DNA of 64,000 nucleotides from CAVUPF01 sp963743285 (GTDB taxonomy: Bacteria; Actinomycetota; Thermoleophilia; Solirubrobacterales; 70-9). Within the stretch, counting starts at the first letter, position 1, and the number at the start of each line of letters is the position of its first letter. Location of the stretch: contig CAVUPF010000004.1 in assembly GCA_963743285.1 (NCBI GenBank), forward strand, positions 124,001 to 188,000. Reading direction: 5' to 3'. This document shows, piece by piece, positions 20,810 through 29,453 of the stretch. Below the pieces are notes generated by a model that was given only the letters and a program-made list of their open reading frames with translations, searched no databases and was not told where the DNA came from. Position numbers and translations under genes: made by a program.

Positions 20810-21808
20810 ATGATCCATCCGATCCCCCCTGGCACGCGCGATGTGCTGCCCGACGAGATGCGGGAGCTGCGCCGCCTCCACCTAGCGCTGATCGAGGTGT
20901 TCGAGAGCCGTGGCTACGGCGAGGTCGCGACGCCCGCGATCGAGTACGACGAGGTGCTGGCGCGCGGCGACGGGCGGACCGGCGGCGGTGCCTATCGCTT
21001 CTTCGACGAGCGCGGCGATCTGCTGGCGCTGCGCTCTGACATGACGGTGCCGATCGCTCGCCTGGTTGCCACCCGCTACCTCGGCGCCGAGCCACCGCTT
21101 CGCCTCTGCTACCTCGCCAACGCCTTCCGGGCGGTGCGCCCGCAACGCGGGCAGATGCGCGAGTTCGCGCAGGCCGGCGTGGAGCTGATCGGAGCACCGG
21201 CCCCGCAGGGGACCGCCGAGGTGGTCGAGGTGTTGGAGGCGGGGCTCGACGCCGCCGGGCTGACCCGCGCGGTGATCGGGCTCGGCGACGCCGACCTCTA
21301 CCGTCAGCTTCTCGCCGAGTTCGGGGTCGCGGGGGAGGCGCGGGACTCGATCCTCGGACGGCTGGCGATGCACGACCTGGTCGGCCTCGAGGCGGAGCTC
21401 TCCACCCTGGAGGGGATCAGCGAGAAGCAATGTGCGACGTGCGTCGCCCTCTCCCAACTTCGCGGTGGCAGCGAGGTGCTGGAGCAGGCCCGCAGCCTTG
21501 GCGGCGCGGCGGTGGAGCGCGCCACGGCGAGAATTCAGGAGACCTTCGAGGCACTCCAAGCGCGGGGCGTCGCGGACCGGGTCCGGATCGACCTCGGCCT
21601 GCTGCGCGACCTCGGCTACTACAGCGGTGCGATCCTCGAGGTCTATGACCCCGCGCTCGGCCATGTGCTGGGCGGCGGCGGCCGTTACGACGAGCTGTTG
21701 AAGCGGTTCGGCCTCGACCTACCAGCAGCCGGCTTCGCCCTCTACCTGGAGCGGGTCCACGTCGCCCAGATGGAGGAGGAGTCGAGGCGTGGGGAGATTG
21801 TCCAATGA
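20810..21808 (+). CDS. hisZ: ATP phosphoribosyltransferase regulatory subunit
   Basis: HisZ is a catalytically inactive histidyl-tRNA synthetase paralogue that activates short-form HisG and carries histidine feedback control. The 332-residue protein shows PPGTRDVLPDEMRELRRL, the class II motif 2 region LRSDMTVPIARLVATR with LRLCYLANAFR, and GYYSGAILEVYDPALGHVLGGGGRYDELL. It lacks the anticodon-binding domain of true HisRS. The immediate neighbour is a short HisG of 226 residues, exactly the partner expected. The hisG ATG overlaps its stop. Confidence 0.9.
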   Translation: MIHPIPPGTRDVLPDEMRELRRLHLALIEVFESRGYGEVATPAIEYDEVLARGDGRTGGGAYRFFDERGDLLALRSDMTVPIARLVATRYLGAEPPLRLCYLANAFRAVRPQRGQMREFAQAGVELIGAPAPQGTAEVVEVLEAGLDAAGLTRAVIGLGDADLYRQLLAEFGVAGEARDSILGRLAMHDLVGLEAELSTLEGISEKQCATCVALSQLRGGSEVLEQARSLGGAAVERATARIQETFEALQARGVADRVRIDLGLLRDLGYYSGAILEVYDPALGHVLGGGGRYDELLKRFGLDLPAAGFALYLERVHVAQMEEESRRGEIVQ

Positions 21809-22485
21809 GCGTCGAGGTCGCCGGCCTGGGCCGAGCGAAGGTAGACGGGCCATTGAAGCTCGCGGTGCCGCGCGGGGCGCTCTTCGGCGAGACGTTGGAC
21901 GCGCTCGACGCCGCGGGGATCGACACCGCGGGGCTGCGCGGAGACTCCCGCTCGCTGATCTTCGAGGAGGATGGCATCACGCTGGTGACGATGCGGCCCT
22001 CCGACGTGCCCACCTATGTCGAGGCCGGCGCCGCCGAGGTCGGCATCACCGGCAAGGACGTGCTGCTTGAGCAAGCGGACCGGGTCGTCTATGAGCTGCT
22101 CGACCTCGGCTTCGGACGCTGCCGGATGGTGCTCGCCGGCCGCACGGGAGACGAGCGGCTGGGCGAGTCCGAGCGGCGATTGGGGATGATGCGGATCGCG
22201 ACCAAGTACCCGCGGATCGCCGAGCGGCACTTCGAGCGGACCGGACACCAGGTTGAGGTGATCGAGGTCAAGGGCTCGGTCGAGCTGGCGCCGCTGATTG
22301 GCCTTGCTGACGGGATCGTCGATCTGGTCGCCACCGGGCGGACCCTGGAAGAGAACGACCTCGAGGTGCGCGAGGAGATTCTCGACTGTACGGCGCGCTT
22401 TGTCGCCAACCGGGTCGCACACAAGCTGCGCGCCGCCGAGGTCGATGCGCTGACCGCGAAGCTGAAGGCGGCGACAGCGCGATGA
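21805..22485 (+). CDS. hisG: ATP phosphoribosyltransferase, short form
   Basis: HisG joins ATP and PRPP in the first step of histidine synthesis. At 226 residues it is the short form without the C-terminal regulatory domain, which requires HisZ (encoded just upstream). Visible are KLAVPRGALFGETLDAL, MRPSDVPTYVEAGAAEVGITGKD and the PRPP loop DGIVDLVATGRTLEENDL. ATG 21805 and the stop at 22485 both overlap neighbours by four bases, indicating translational coupling. Confidence 0.94.
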   Translation: MSVEVAGLGRAKVDGPLKLAVPRGALFGETLDALDAAGIDTAGLRGDSRSLIFEEDGITLVTMRPSDVPTYVEAGAAEVGITGKDVLLEQADRVVYELLDLGFGRCRMVLAGRTGDERLGESERRLGMMRIATKYPRIAERHFERTGHQVEVIEVKGSVELAPLIGLADGIVDLVATGRTLEENDLEVREEILDCTARFVANRVAHKLRAAEVDALTAKLKAATAR

Positions 22486-23747
22486 GGACCCGCCACTTCA
22501 AGTGGGAGGGCGCAGTGGGGACGGCCGCCGCAATCCGGGCCTGGGTTGCCGGGTCCGGGGCGACGGTCGACGTCGGACCCATAGAGCGAGAGGTAGTCGA
22601 AGGCGGCGACGAGGCCGTGCTGCGCCTAACCGCGCGCTTCGATGCGACCGAGCGGCCGCCCGGCGCGCTTCGGGTCGATTCAGGACAGCCAGCGACGGCG
22701 CTGGAATCCATCGGTCCCGAGGTCCGAGCCGCGATGGAGGTCGCCGCAGCGAACGTCCGCGCGGTTTCCGCTGCGCAGGTCGATACGGCAGCGCGCCAGG
22801 TCAAGTTGCCACAGGGCCAGACGGTGACCGTGCGCGAGGTCCCGGTCCGCGCCGCGGGAGTCTACGCGCCCGGCGGTCGCGCCGCCTATCCGTCGAGCGT
22901 GCTGATGTGCTGCATCCCGGCGCTGGTGGCGGGGGTCGAGAGGGTCGCGCTTGTCTCGCCACCGGGGCCGAACGGCCAGGTCAATCAGCTGGCACTGGCA
23001 GCCGCAGGGCTCTGCGGTGTCGACGAGGTCTACGCGATGGGCGGCGCCCAGGCGATCTTCGCGCTCGCCCACGGCACCGAGTCTGTCGCCCCTGTCGATG
23101 TCATCGCCGGCCCCGGCAACGCCTGGGTGCGGGAGGCAAAGCGAGCCGTGTGCGGGCTGGTTGGGATCGACTCGCTCGCAGGCCCCTCCGAGCTGGTACT
23201 GGTCGCCGGCCACGACACCGACCCCGAGTGGGCGGCGCTCGACCTCTGCGCACAGGCCGAGCACGGGGCCGACAGCCCGCTCGTCGCTGTGGCGGTCGAG
23301 GAGGCAGTGATCACCGCGGTCGCGGAGGCGACAGAGCGGGTCGCAGCGCAGCGCCCCAGCGTCGCCGATGCCCCCCTGGCACTGGTCCAGGTTCCCGACC
23401 TCAGCGAGGCGATCGACTTCGCCAATGCCTTCGCCCCCGAGCACCTAGAGCTGTTTGAGGAGGACGCCGTGCTGCTCGCCGGCCGGGTGAAGACGGCCGG
23501 CTGCGTGTTCGCAGGCCGCAACTGCGCCACCGCTTTTGGTGACTACGCAGCCGGGTCCAACCACGTCCTTCCGACCGGCGGCGCGGGCCGCTTCTCGGGC
23601 CCGCTCGGTCCCGGCGCCTTCCGCCGCAAGGTCGCCACCGTGAGCATCCCCGCGCCCGCAGCGGCTGCGCTAGCTCCATACGTCAACGCCCTGGCCCGCG
23701 CCGAGGGCTTCCCCGTCCACGGCGAGTCGGCGATGATCAGGCGATGA
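22482..23747 (+). CDS. hisD: Histidinol dehydrogenase
   Basis: HisD oxidises histidinol to histidine in two NAD+-linked steps, with a zinc ion. The 421-residue protein includes APGGRAAYPSSVLMCCIPA, MGGAQAIFALAHGT, IAGPGNAWVREAKR, the zinc/catalytic region LDLCAQAEHGADSP and NAFAPEHLELF. It is full length. ATG 22482 overlaps hisG as ATGA, and its stop overlaps hisB. Confidence 0.95.
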   Translation: MRTRHFKWEGAVGTAAAIRAWVAGSGATVDVGPIEREVVEGGDEAVLRLTARFDATERPPGALRVDSGQPATALESIGPEVRAAMEVAAANVRAVSAAQVDTAARQVKLPQGQTVTVREVPVRAAGVYAPGGRAAYPSSVLMCCIPALVAGVERVALVSPPGPNGQVNQLALAAAGLCGVDEVYAMGGAQAIFALAHGTESVAPVDVIAGPGNAWVREAKRAVCGLVGIDSLAGPSELVLVAGHDTDPEWAALDLCAQAEHGADSPLVAVAVEEAVITAVAEATERVAAQRPSVADAPLALVQVPDLSEAIDFANAFAPEHLELFEEDAVLLAGRVKTAGCVFAGRNCATAFGDYAAGSNHVLPTGGAGRFSGPLGPGAFRRKVATVSIPAPAAAALAPYVNALARAEGFPVHGESAMIRR

Positions 23748-24337
23748 GCCGGACAGCAACAAGAGAGCGCGAGACCGCCGAGACCCAGATCCGACTCTCG
23801 CTGAACCTCGACGACGGGGGAGAGGCGAGCGTTGCGACGGGCGTCGGCTTCCTCGACCACATGCTCGACCTGCTCGCCCGCCACGGACGACTCGGCCTGA
23901 CGGTCGAGGCGAGAGGAGACCTCGAAACCGGCGCCCACCACACGGTGGAGGACGTCGGCATCGTGCTCGGACAGGCCCTGGACGAGGCGCTCGGCGAACG
24001 CGCCGGGATCCGGCGCTACGGATCGGCCGTAGTGCCGATGGACGAGTCGCTTGCTGAGTGCGCAATCGACATCTCTGGGCGGCCGCTGTGCGTCTTTGAC
24101 GCCGAGCTGCCGGCAACTTCGATCGCCGGCTTCGACACCGAGCTGGCCGAGGAGTTCTTCCGCGCCGTCGCTAACAGCGCCAAGCTGACCCTGCACGTCT
24201 CGGTCCGCTACGGCACTAATGCCCACCACATGATCGAGGCTTCGTTTAAGGCCTTCGCACGGGCACTGCGGGTCGCCGTCTCGCTCGATCCCGAAGAGAG
24301 CGGCGTGCCTTCGACCAAGGGGACGTTGAGCGAATGA
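23744..24337 (+). CDS. hisB: Imidazoleglycerol-phosphate dehydratase
   Basis: HisB dehydrates imidazoleglycerol phosphate using two Mn ions. The 197-residue protein is the single-function form with no fused phosphatase. Metal-binding repeats are visible as GVGFLDHMLDLLARHGR, GAHHTVEDVGIVLGQAL and GTNAHHMIEASFKAFARAL. ATG 23744 overlaps hisD as ATGA. hisH, which often follows in actinobacteria, is absent. Confidence 0.95.
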   Translation: MSRTATRERETAETQIRLSLNLDDGGEASVATGVGFLDHMLDLLARHGRLGLTVEARGDLETGAHHTVEDVGIVLGQALDEALGERAGIRRYGSAVVPMDESLAECAIDISGRPLCVFDAELPATSIAGFDTELAEEFFRAVANSAKLTLHVSVRYGTNAHHMIEASFKAFARALRVAVSLDPEESGVPSTKGTLSE

Positions 24338-24378
24338 CTGTGCGTATCGCGACCCCGGGTCTCGACGTCACCGCGTGA
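24334..24378 (+). CDS. 14-codon ORF bridging hisB and hisA, possible hisH scar
   Basis: An ATG overlapping the hisB stop (ATGA) opens MTVRIATPGLDVTA, whose TGA overlaps the hisA GTG start (GTGA). The little frame thus occupies exactly the place of hisH and keeps coupling on both sides. It could be the fused ends left by an in-frame hisH deletion, since HisH proteins often begin M-T-x-R-I-A, or it could be an assembly collapse or chance. Confidence 0.2.
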   Translation: MTVRIATPGLDVTA

Positions 24379-25103
24379 TTCTTTATCCGGCCATCGACAT
24401 CCGCGGCGGACAGGCAGTGCGGCTGCTTCGTGGCGATTACGAGCGAGAGACCGCCTATGACGCAGACCCCCTCGACGCGGCGACCCGTTGGGCTAGCGAC
24501 GGAGCGAAGTTCTTGCATGTGGTCGATCTCGACGGGGCGAAAGCCGGGAGCCCGCAGAACCTCGAGGTGGTGCGCCGAATCTCGGCAGGCGTCGACTGTC
24601 CGGTCCAGCTCGGCGGTGGTCTACGCGATACCGAGTCGGTGGCCGCCGCGTTTAAGGCTGGCGTCGAGCGGGTGGTGATCGGAACCGCCGCCCTGCGCGA
24701 TCCCAGCTTCCTCGCCGCGGCGCTGAAGAGCTACGGCCAAAGGATTGCCGTCTCTATCGATGCCCGTGGGGGCGAGGTCTCACTCGCAGGATGGACCGAG
24801 GCCGGTGGACGAGACGCCGCCGAGGCCGTCGCTGAGCTGACCGGGCGCGGCGTGTACCGCTTCCTCTTCACCCCGATCGAGGTCGACGGCACCATGGAGG
24901 GGCCCGGGCTCGAAGAGCTGGCTCGCGTCGCCGCCGCTACTGACGCGGCGGTGATCTACTCGGGCGGGGTGGGTGAGCTATCCGACCTCGAAGAGCTGGC
25001 GCGCCGGGCGCCTCGGAACGTCGAGGGCGTGATCGTCGGCCGAGCGCTCTACGAGGGTCGCTTCCGCGTCGCCCAGGCCAACTTGGCGCTGGAGCGTGGC
25101 TGA
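24375..25103 (+). CDS. hisA: ProFAR isomerase (phosphoribosylformimino-AICAR ribotide isomerase)
   Basis: HisA performs the Amadori isomerisation in histidine synthesis. In some actinobacteria the same barrel (PriA) also serves tryptophan synthesis. The 242-residue TIM barrel has YPAIDIRGGQAVRLLRGDY, HVVDLDGAKAG, QLGGGLRDTESV and IYSGGVGELSDLEELAR. The GTG start at 24375 places MILYPAIDI at the N terminus. Whether it is dual-function cannot be decided by eye. hisF does not follow. Confidence 0.92.
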   Translation: MILYPAIDIRGGQAVRLLRGDYERETAYDADPLDAATRWASDGAKFLHVVDLDGAKAGSPQNLEVVRRISAGVDCPVQLGGGLRDTESVAAAFKAGVERVVIGTAALRDPSFLAAALKSYGQRIAVSIDARGGEVSLAGWTEAGGRDAAEAVAELTGRGVYRFLFTPIEVDGTMEGPGLEELARVAAATDAAVIYSGGVGELSDLEELARRAPRNVEGVIVGRALYEGRFRVAQANLALERG

Positions 25104-25116
25104 GGGACTGGCTTCG

Positions 25117-26229
25117 ATGTCCCCGATGCCGATCGAGAACCTGGCCGCAGCTCTGGACGGCGCCTATCCAGAGCTGGCCACCGTGCGCGAGCGATCCGCA
25201 GGGGGGTCGGTCTATCTGGTCGGCGGCGCAGTCCGCGACCTACTGCTCGGACGCGCGCGTGCCGATCTCGACCTGGTCGTCGAGGGCGATGCCGCCGGCC
25301 TCGCTACCCGGCTTGGTGCCGAGGTTGTCGAGTACGAGCGGTTCTCCACCGCGAAGGCCCGCCTGGACGGCCATGAGGTCGACATCGCCACGGCCCGCAC
25401 CGAGGCCTACGCACGCCCTGGCGCACTGCCGGATGTGAAGCCGTCCAGCCTGCCCGACGATCTCGCCCGTCGCGATTTCACGATCAACGCGATGGCGATC
25501 CCGCTCGATCGGGAGCCAGTCCTGATCGACTCCCACGGCGGCCTCGATGACCTCGTTGCGGGGCAGTTGCGAGTGCTGCATCGGCGCTCCTTCGCCGACG
25601 ATCCGACCCGAGCGCTGCGCGCTGCCCGCTACGCCGCCCGCTTCGGCTTCGAGCTGGAGACCGAGACTGCCAAGTTGCTAGGCGCTGCGGACCTGAGCAC
25701 GGTCTCGGCCGATCGGCGCCAGGCCGAGTTGCTCAGGCTGGCGGAGGAGCCCGAGGCGTCGCGCGGCCTCGAGCTCGCCGTCGAGTGGGGGCTAGTCGAG
25801 CCGCGTAACGGAGGACCTCGGCTCACCGCCAAGGTAGACGAGCTACTGGTGTCACCGCTTTGGAGTGAGTTCGTAGAGCGTCGTGACGTCCTGCTCGCCG
25901 CGGCGCTCGGCCCGCCCAGCGGCGAGGCGCTACTCGCCGCGGCCAATCCGGCCAGTCCCTCAGAGGCAGTCGATCTGGCGCGTGGGCGCCCTCCGGTCGA
26001 GCTGGCACTCGCCCGCGTCCTGGGTGCCGAGTGGCTGGATCGCTACCTCTCCGAGTGGCGCTCAGTCAGTCTGGAGATCGACGGGAGCGAGCTGATCGCC
26101 GCCGGTATCCCGGAGGGCCCGGCGCTGGGGCGCGGCCTGCGGGAGGCACTGCGTCGCAAGCTAGATGGAGAGATCGGGGGGCACGAGCAGGAGCTGGCCG
26201 TGGCGCTGGCGGCCGCCCGGGCCGAGTAG
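25117..26229 (+). CDS. CCA-adding tRNA nucleotidyltransferase / poly(A) polymerase family
   Basis: This nucleotidyltransferase has a head domain with VYLVGGAVRDLLLG and the metal-binding DLDLVVEGD, then DIATARTEAY, LARRDFTINAMAIPLD and the neck helix DDPTRALRAARYAARFGFELE. It matches the class II CCA-adding/poly(A) polymerase family. The C-terminal part is Ala/Leu-rich and divergent, and the 370-residue length is shorter than many CCA enzymes. I chose ATG 25117 with GAGGG nine bases upstream; GTG 25096 would overlap hisA by eight bases. Confidence 0.85.
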   Translation: MSPMPIENLAAALDGAYPELATVRERSAGGSVYLVGGAVRDLLLGRARADLDLVVEGDAAGLATRLGAEVVEYERFSTAKARLDGHEVDIATARTEAYARPGALPDVKPSSLPDDLARRDFTINAMAIPLDREPVLIDSHGGLDDLVAGQLRVLHRRSFADDPTRALRAARYAARFGFELETETAKLLGAADLSTVSADRRQAELLRLAEEPEASRGLELAVEWGLVEPRNGGPRLTAKVDELLVSPLWSEFVERRDVLLAAALGPPSGEALLAAANPASPSEAVDLARGRPPVELALARVLGAEWLDRYLSEWRSVSLEIDGSELIAAGIPEGPALGRGLREALRRKLDGEIGGHEQELAVALAAARAE

Positions 26230-26259
26230 CCCCGGCGCCTTTTCTGCTTTGTTACTCGG

Positions 26260-27010
26260 ATGCGATGGCGTCAGAGCGCTGGCGTGCGCTGGATTGAAGC
26301 CGAGCTGCCCAGAGCGAGGGCAGCCTTCTCCACCCGCCTCGGGGGGGTCAGCAGCAAGCCCTTCGACAGCCTCAACCTGGGCGTTTCTTACAGACGATGT
26401 GACTGACGCAGTCATCGCGAACCGCCGCCGCCTCGCCACGGCCCTCGGCGTTGAGCCTGGTCGCGTCGTGATCGGGCGCCAGGTCCACGGCGCCGAGCTC
26501 GCCGTCCATGCCGACCGGCAGAGGCCCAGCCCGTTCACCGAGCCCGGCGCCGAGATTCCCGCGGTCGACGGGCACCTGACCGCAGAGCCGGGGCTGGCGG
26601 CGTTGGTCTTCGTCGCCGACTGCCTGCCGGTCGCGCTGGCGGGCCCGGGCGGCGTGGCCATGCTGCACTGCGGTTGGCGCGGGCTGGCCGCCGGGATCCT
26701 CGCCGCGGGCACCGAGGCAGTCGGCGCCACGCACGCGGCGATCGGGCCCGGGATCGGCCGCTGCTGCTACGAGGTAGGCGAGGAGGTGCTGGGCGCCTTC
26801 GCCAGACTGGGGGAGGGAGTCGCCTCGGGAGACATGCTCGACCTGCCCGAGGTCGCCCACCGGATGTTGTGCGAGGCGGGCGTCGGATCGGTCGAGCTCT
26901 CCGGTCTTTGCACGAGCTGCGAGTCCGAGTTGTTCTTTTCCCACCGCCGCGACGCCGGGCGGACCGGACGCCAGGCGGGGATCGCCTGGATCGACGAGGA
27001 CCCGGCCTGA
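26260..27010 (+). pseudogene. pgeF: PgeF/YfiH laccase-domain protein, frameshifted
   Basis: Family members are zinc enzymes acting on purine nucleosides and editing peptidoglycan precursors. The N-terminal part from ATG 26260 reads VRWIEAELPRARAAFSTRLG then GGVSSKPFDSLNLGVS and stops at 26402. The rest is in another frame from about 26388 (LTDDVTDAVIANRRRLATAL, VIGRQVHGAEL, VFVADCLPVAL, MLHCGWRGLAAGIL, GPGIGRCCYEVGEEV). The joint falls inside GTTTCTTACAG (26386-26396). All metal ligands (His of RQVHG, Cys of ADCLP, His of LHCGWRG) are present, so a single indel is the only fault. yggS follows after three bases. Confidence 0.85.
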
Positions 27011-27013
27011 GCG

Positions 27014-27646
27014 ATGCCCGGCCTGATCCACGACCTCGATCCGGTGAGGATCGCCGCCAACCTCGAGCAGGTGCGCGAGCTCGTCGGCGAGGGCGTCGAG
27101 GTTCTTGCCGCAACCAAGTACGTACCGCCGGAGGAGATGGGCGCCCTGTCGGAGGCCGGCGTCGCTCTGGTTGGCGAGAACCGCCAGCAGGAGCTGAGCG
27201 TCAAGAACGAGCGCTGGGGCGACACCTTCGAGTGGGACTTCATCGGCAACCTCCAGAGCCGCAAGGTGAGACAGCTGCTGCCGATCTGTCGCCTGATCCA
27301 CTCGGTGGCAACTGACTCCGCCCTGGAGCAGCTCGACCGCCACGGCGGGCCGGGAACCGAAGTCCTGGTCGAGGTCAACGTCGCCGGCGAGGAGGGCAAG
27401 AGCGGCGTCGCCCCTGCCGACCTGGACGCCTTCATCGCCCGCTGCCCAGTGCAGGTCGGCGGGCTGATGACAATGCCGCCGTTCAACCTAGATCCTGAGG
27501 CATCCCGCCCCCATTTCGCCCGCCTCGCCGAGTTGGCCGCAGAGCGCAGCCTCACCCGGCTCTCGATGGGCACCTCCCAGGACTGGCGCGTCGCGGTCGA
27601 GGAGGGGGCGACGATCATTCGGCTGGGAACAGCGCTGTACGTGTGA
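27014..27646 (+). CDS. yggS: YggS-family PLP homeostasis protein
   Basis: This single-domain fold-type III PLP-binding protein controls free PLP and is usually linked to cell-division genes in Gram-positives. The 210-residue protein has VEVLAATKYVPPEEM with the PLP lysine, GENRQQELSVKNERW, WDFIGNLQSRKVR, LVEVNVAGEEGKSGV, GLMTMPPF and the phosphate-binding LSMGTSQDWRVAVEEGAT with IRLGTALYV. ATG 27014 follows pgeF closely. sepF lies 54 bases downstream. Confidence 0.93.
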   Translation: MPGLIHDLDPVRIAANLEQVRELVGEGVEVLAATKYVPPEEMGALSEAGVALVGENRQQELSVKNERWGDTFEWDFIGNLQSRKVRQLLPICRLIHSVATDSALEQLDRHGGPGTEVLVEVNVAGEEGKSGVAPADLDAFIARCPVQVGGLMTMPPFNLDPEASRPHFARLAELAAERSLTRLSMGTSQDWRVAVEEGATIIRLGTALYV

Positions 27647-27662
27647 ACGGCGCTACCCTGAG

Positions 27663-27697
27663 GATAATCCGTAAAGGAGTCGGCCTGCGCAGGCCGA
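27663..27697 (+). promoter_or_regulatory. sepF leader: -10-like box, AAAGGAG and 18-bp palindrome
   Basis: GATAAT (27663-27668) could be a -10, though no good -35 lies 16-18 bases upstream. AAAGGAG (27673-27679) is followed at once by the perfect palindrome TCGGCCTGCGCAGGCCGA (27680-27697), with the sepF ATG at 27701. If the palindrome folds, the ribosome site is brought next to the start codon; otherwise the spacing is too long for efficient initiation. Confidence 0.4.
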
Positions 27698-27700
27698 AAC

Positions 27701-28264
27701 ATGGCGGTGAGTATGGCCTTACGCGACACATGGCACAGAGCGCTCGTCTACTTCGGCCTCGCCGAGGACCACGACTATGGGTCCGAGTACGACGACGGCT
27801 ATGAGCCAGAGACGGGCTCTGAGGAGGTCTTCGAAGGTCGCCGCGAGCGCGAGCAATCGCCAGTGCGGCGCCTGCCGACTGCTCGCCGCTCTCGCCGTGA
27901 CGAGATCGACGATATCTTCGCTGACGACGAGCCCATCTCGGCCTCTCGAACGCGCAGCCTGCGGCCCGTCGCCAACGGCGGCACCGATGTCCAGGTCCAC
28001 CTCGTCATCCCGCGCAACTTCAACGACGCCCAGCAGGTAGCTGATCAGTTCAAACGGGCGGTGCCGGTCATCCTCAACCTCCAGACAACCGACCACGAGC
28101 TGTCGAAGCGGATGATCGACTTCTGCTCCGGCTTGACCTACGCGATGGACGGTGGGATGCAGCGGATCGCCGAGAAGATGTTCCTGCTGACGCCTCGGAA
28201 CGTCGAGGTCTCTGCCGAGGAACGCGCGAGATTAATCGACAAGGGGTTCTTCAACCAGTCGTAG
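27701..28264 (+). CDS. sepF: Cell division protein SepF
   Basis: SepF anchors FtsZ to the membrane and is the main FtsZ tether in actinobacteria. The 187-residue protein starts with an amphipathic membrane-targeting helix (MALRDTWHRALVYFGLAED), then an acidic/Arg-rich linker. The SepF core from about residue 92 has VHLVIPRNFNDAQQVADQF, PVILNLQTTD, DFCSGLTYAMDGGMQRI and MFLLTPRNVEVS. ATG 27701 or ATG 27713 may be used; the second matches family starts better. ftsZ is not in the window. Confidence 0.93.
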   Translation: MAVSMALRDTWHRALVYFGLAEDHDYGSEYDDGYEPETGSEEVFEGRREREQSPVRRLPTARRSRRDEIDDIFADDEPISASRTRSLRPVANGGTDVQVHLVIPRNFNDAQQVADQFKRAVPVILNLQTTDHELSKRMIDFCSGLTYAMDGGMQRIAEKMFLLTPRNVEVSAEERARLIDKGFFNQS

Positions 28265-28413
28265 GTGAGGGAGGGCTCAGGGGGCGCCCACCTCGCTGAC
28301 ATCTTCACCTCGCGGGTCGTTGCTCTCGCCGAGCACTCGGTAGCGAAAGCGTAGTGCCGGGCATGCAGGGCACCCGACCCTGCCTATCGGCCACGGCTAG
28401 TCTGCGGACCGCA

Positions 28414-29154
28414 ATGATCATTGGCTTTTGTGGGTCCGGAAACATGGCGGCAGCCATGGCGCGAGGATGGGCTGGCGAGTCCCTGCGGATGCTGTTCGCC
28501 GATTCCGGGTCAGGACGAGCAGAGGAACTCGCCCGAGAGGTCGGCGGCGAAGCCGTCCGCTCCAACCGCGAGCTGGCGGAAGTTGCCGACGTCGTTGTCC
28601 TTGCCGTAAAGCCGGCGAAACTGGACGAGGTTGCGCAGGAGCTTTCGAGCGCGAAGGTGGTTGTCACGCTACTGGGGGCAACCTCGACAGAAAAGGTCGC
28701 CGCTGCGTTTCCCGGGGCCGAAGTGCTGAGGGTGATGCCTAACGTCGGGGTGGAGGTCCGGAGGGGCGTCCTCTGTGTGGCCGGTGGGGAGAATCTTGAG
28801 GTTCGGAGGTTGCTAGAGACGCTAGGGCGTGTAGTCGAGCTGCCGGATGAGGCGTTCGACGCCGCGACTGCGATGATCGGGTGCGCCCCCGCCTACCTGG
28901 CGCTGGCGGTTGAGGCGATCGCCGACGCCGGGGTAAGGGGTGGACTCGACCAGGAGCTGGCGCGAGAACTCGTGGTGGAGACGACCGCAGGGACCGCGGA
29001 GCTGTTGCGCTTGCGGCATCCGGCCGATGTGAAAGAGGCGGTCGCCTCGCCGGGCGGCAGCACCGAGGCTGGACTGGAGGTCCTGGACCGAGAGGGCGTC
29101 CGCGAGGCGTTTGAGGCGGCGGTGCGGGCTTCGCTGGAGAGGATGGCGCGGTGA
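28414..29154 (+). CDS. proC: Pyrroline-5-carboxylate reductase
   Basis: ProC reduces pyrroline-5-carboxylate to proline with NAD(P)H. The 246-residue protein has the Rossmann start IIGFCGSGNMAAAMARGW, VVVLAVKPAKLDEVAQEL, LRVMPNVGVEVRRGV and the family signature region VKEAVASPGGSTEAGLEVLD. ATG 28414 gives the conserved N terminus; an upstream in-frame start at 28354 adds an unrelated stretch. The 149-base gap before it shows no clear feature apart from a weak TAGTCT -10-like box at 28398. The next gene overlaps its stop by four bases. Confidence 0.92.
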   Translation: MIIGFCGSGNMAAAMARGWAGESLRMLFADSGSGRAEELAREVGGEAVRSNRELAEVADVVVLAVKPAKLDEVAQELSSAKVVVTLLGATSTEKVAAAFPGAEVLRVMPNVGVEVRRGVLCVAGGENLEVRRLLETLGRVVELPDEAFDAATAMIGCAPAYLALAVEAIADAGVRGGLDQELARELVVETTAGTAELLRLRHPADVKEAVASPGGSTEAGLEVLDREGVREAFEAAVRASLERMAR

Positions 29155-29453
29155 TTCCGCTGGCGCTGAGCCGGGCTGAGGTAGCCAACTACGTGAATGC
29201 GCTGTTCACCGTCTACATCGTCCTCATCTTCGCCAACATCCTCATCTCCTGGCTGCCCCGCGTTCCCTACAGCCGCCCGCTGAGGGCCCTGCTCGACTTC
29301 GTCACCGAGACGACGAACCCCTACCTCAATCTCTTCCGGCGCTTCCTACCCCCGATCGGGGGCGGTGGATTCGGGCTCGACCTCAGCCCGATGTTGGGAA
29401 TCATCGTGCTGCTCTTGCTGCAGGCGCTTGTCGTCCCCCTGATCTCAGGGTGA
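29151..29453 (+). CDS. YggT-family membrane protein
   Basis: This 100-residue protein has two hydrophobic segments (about residues 16-35, YIVLIFANILISWLP, and 78-98, LGIIVLLLLQALVVPLI). Between them is the family's ETTNPYLNLFRRFLPPIGGGGFGLDLSP loop (29319-29395). YggT proteins commonly lie after sepF/proC and are linked to division or osmotic tolerance; the exact function is unknown. GTG 29151 overlaps the proC stop, and its own stop overlaps lspA. Confidence 0.88.
   Translation: MIPLALSRAEVANYVNALFTVYIVLIFANILISWLPRVPYSRPLRALLDFVTETTNPYLNLFRRFLPPIGGGGFGLDLSPMLGIIVLLLLQALVVPLISG

Noticed and set aside
19457..20881. Minus-strand open frame of 474 codons over murA
   Set aside because: Antisense shadow of murA with no recognisable domain.
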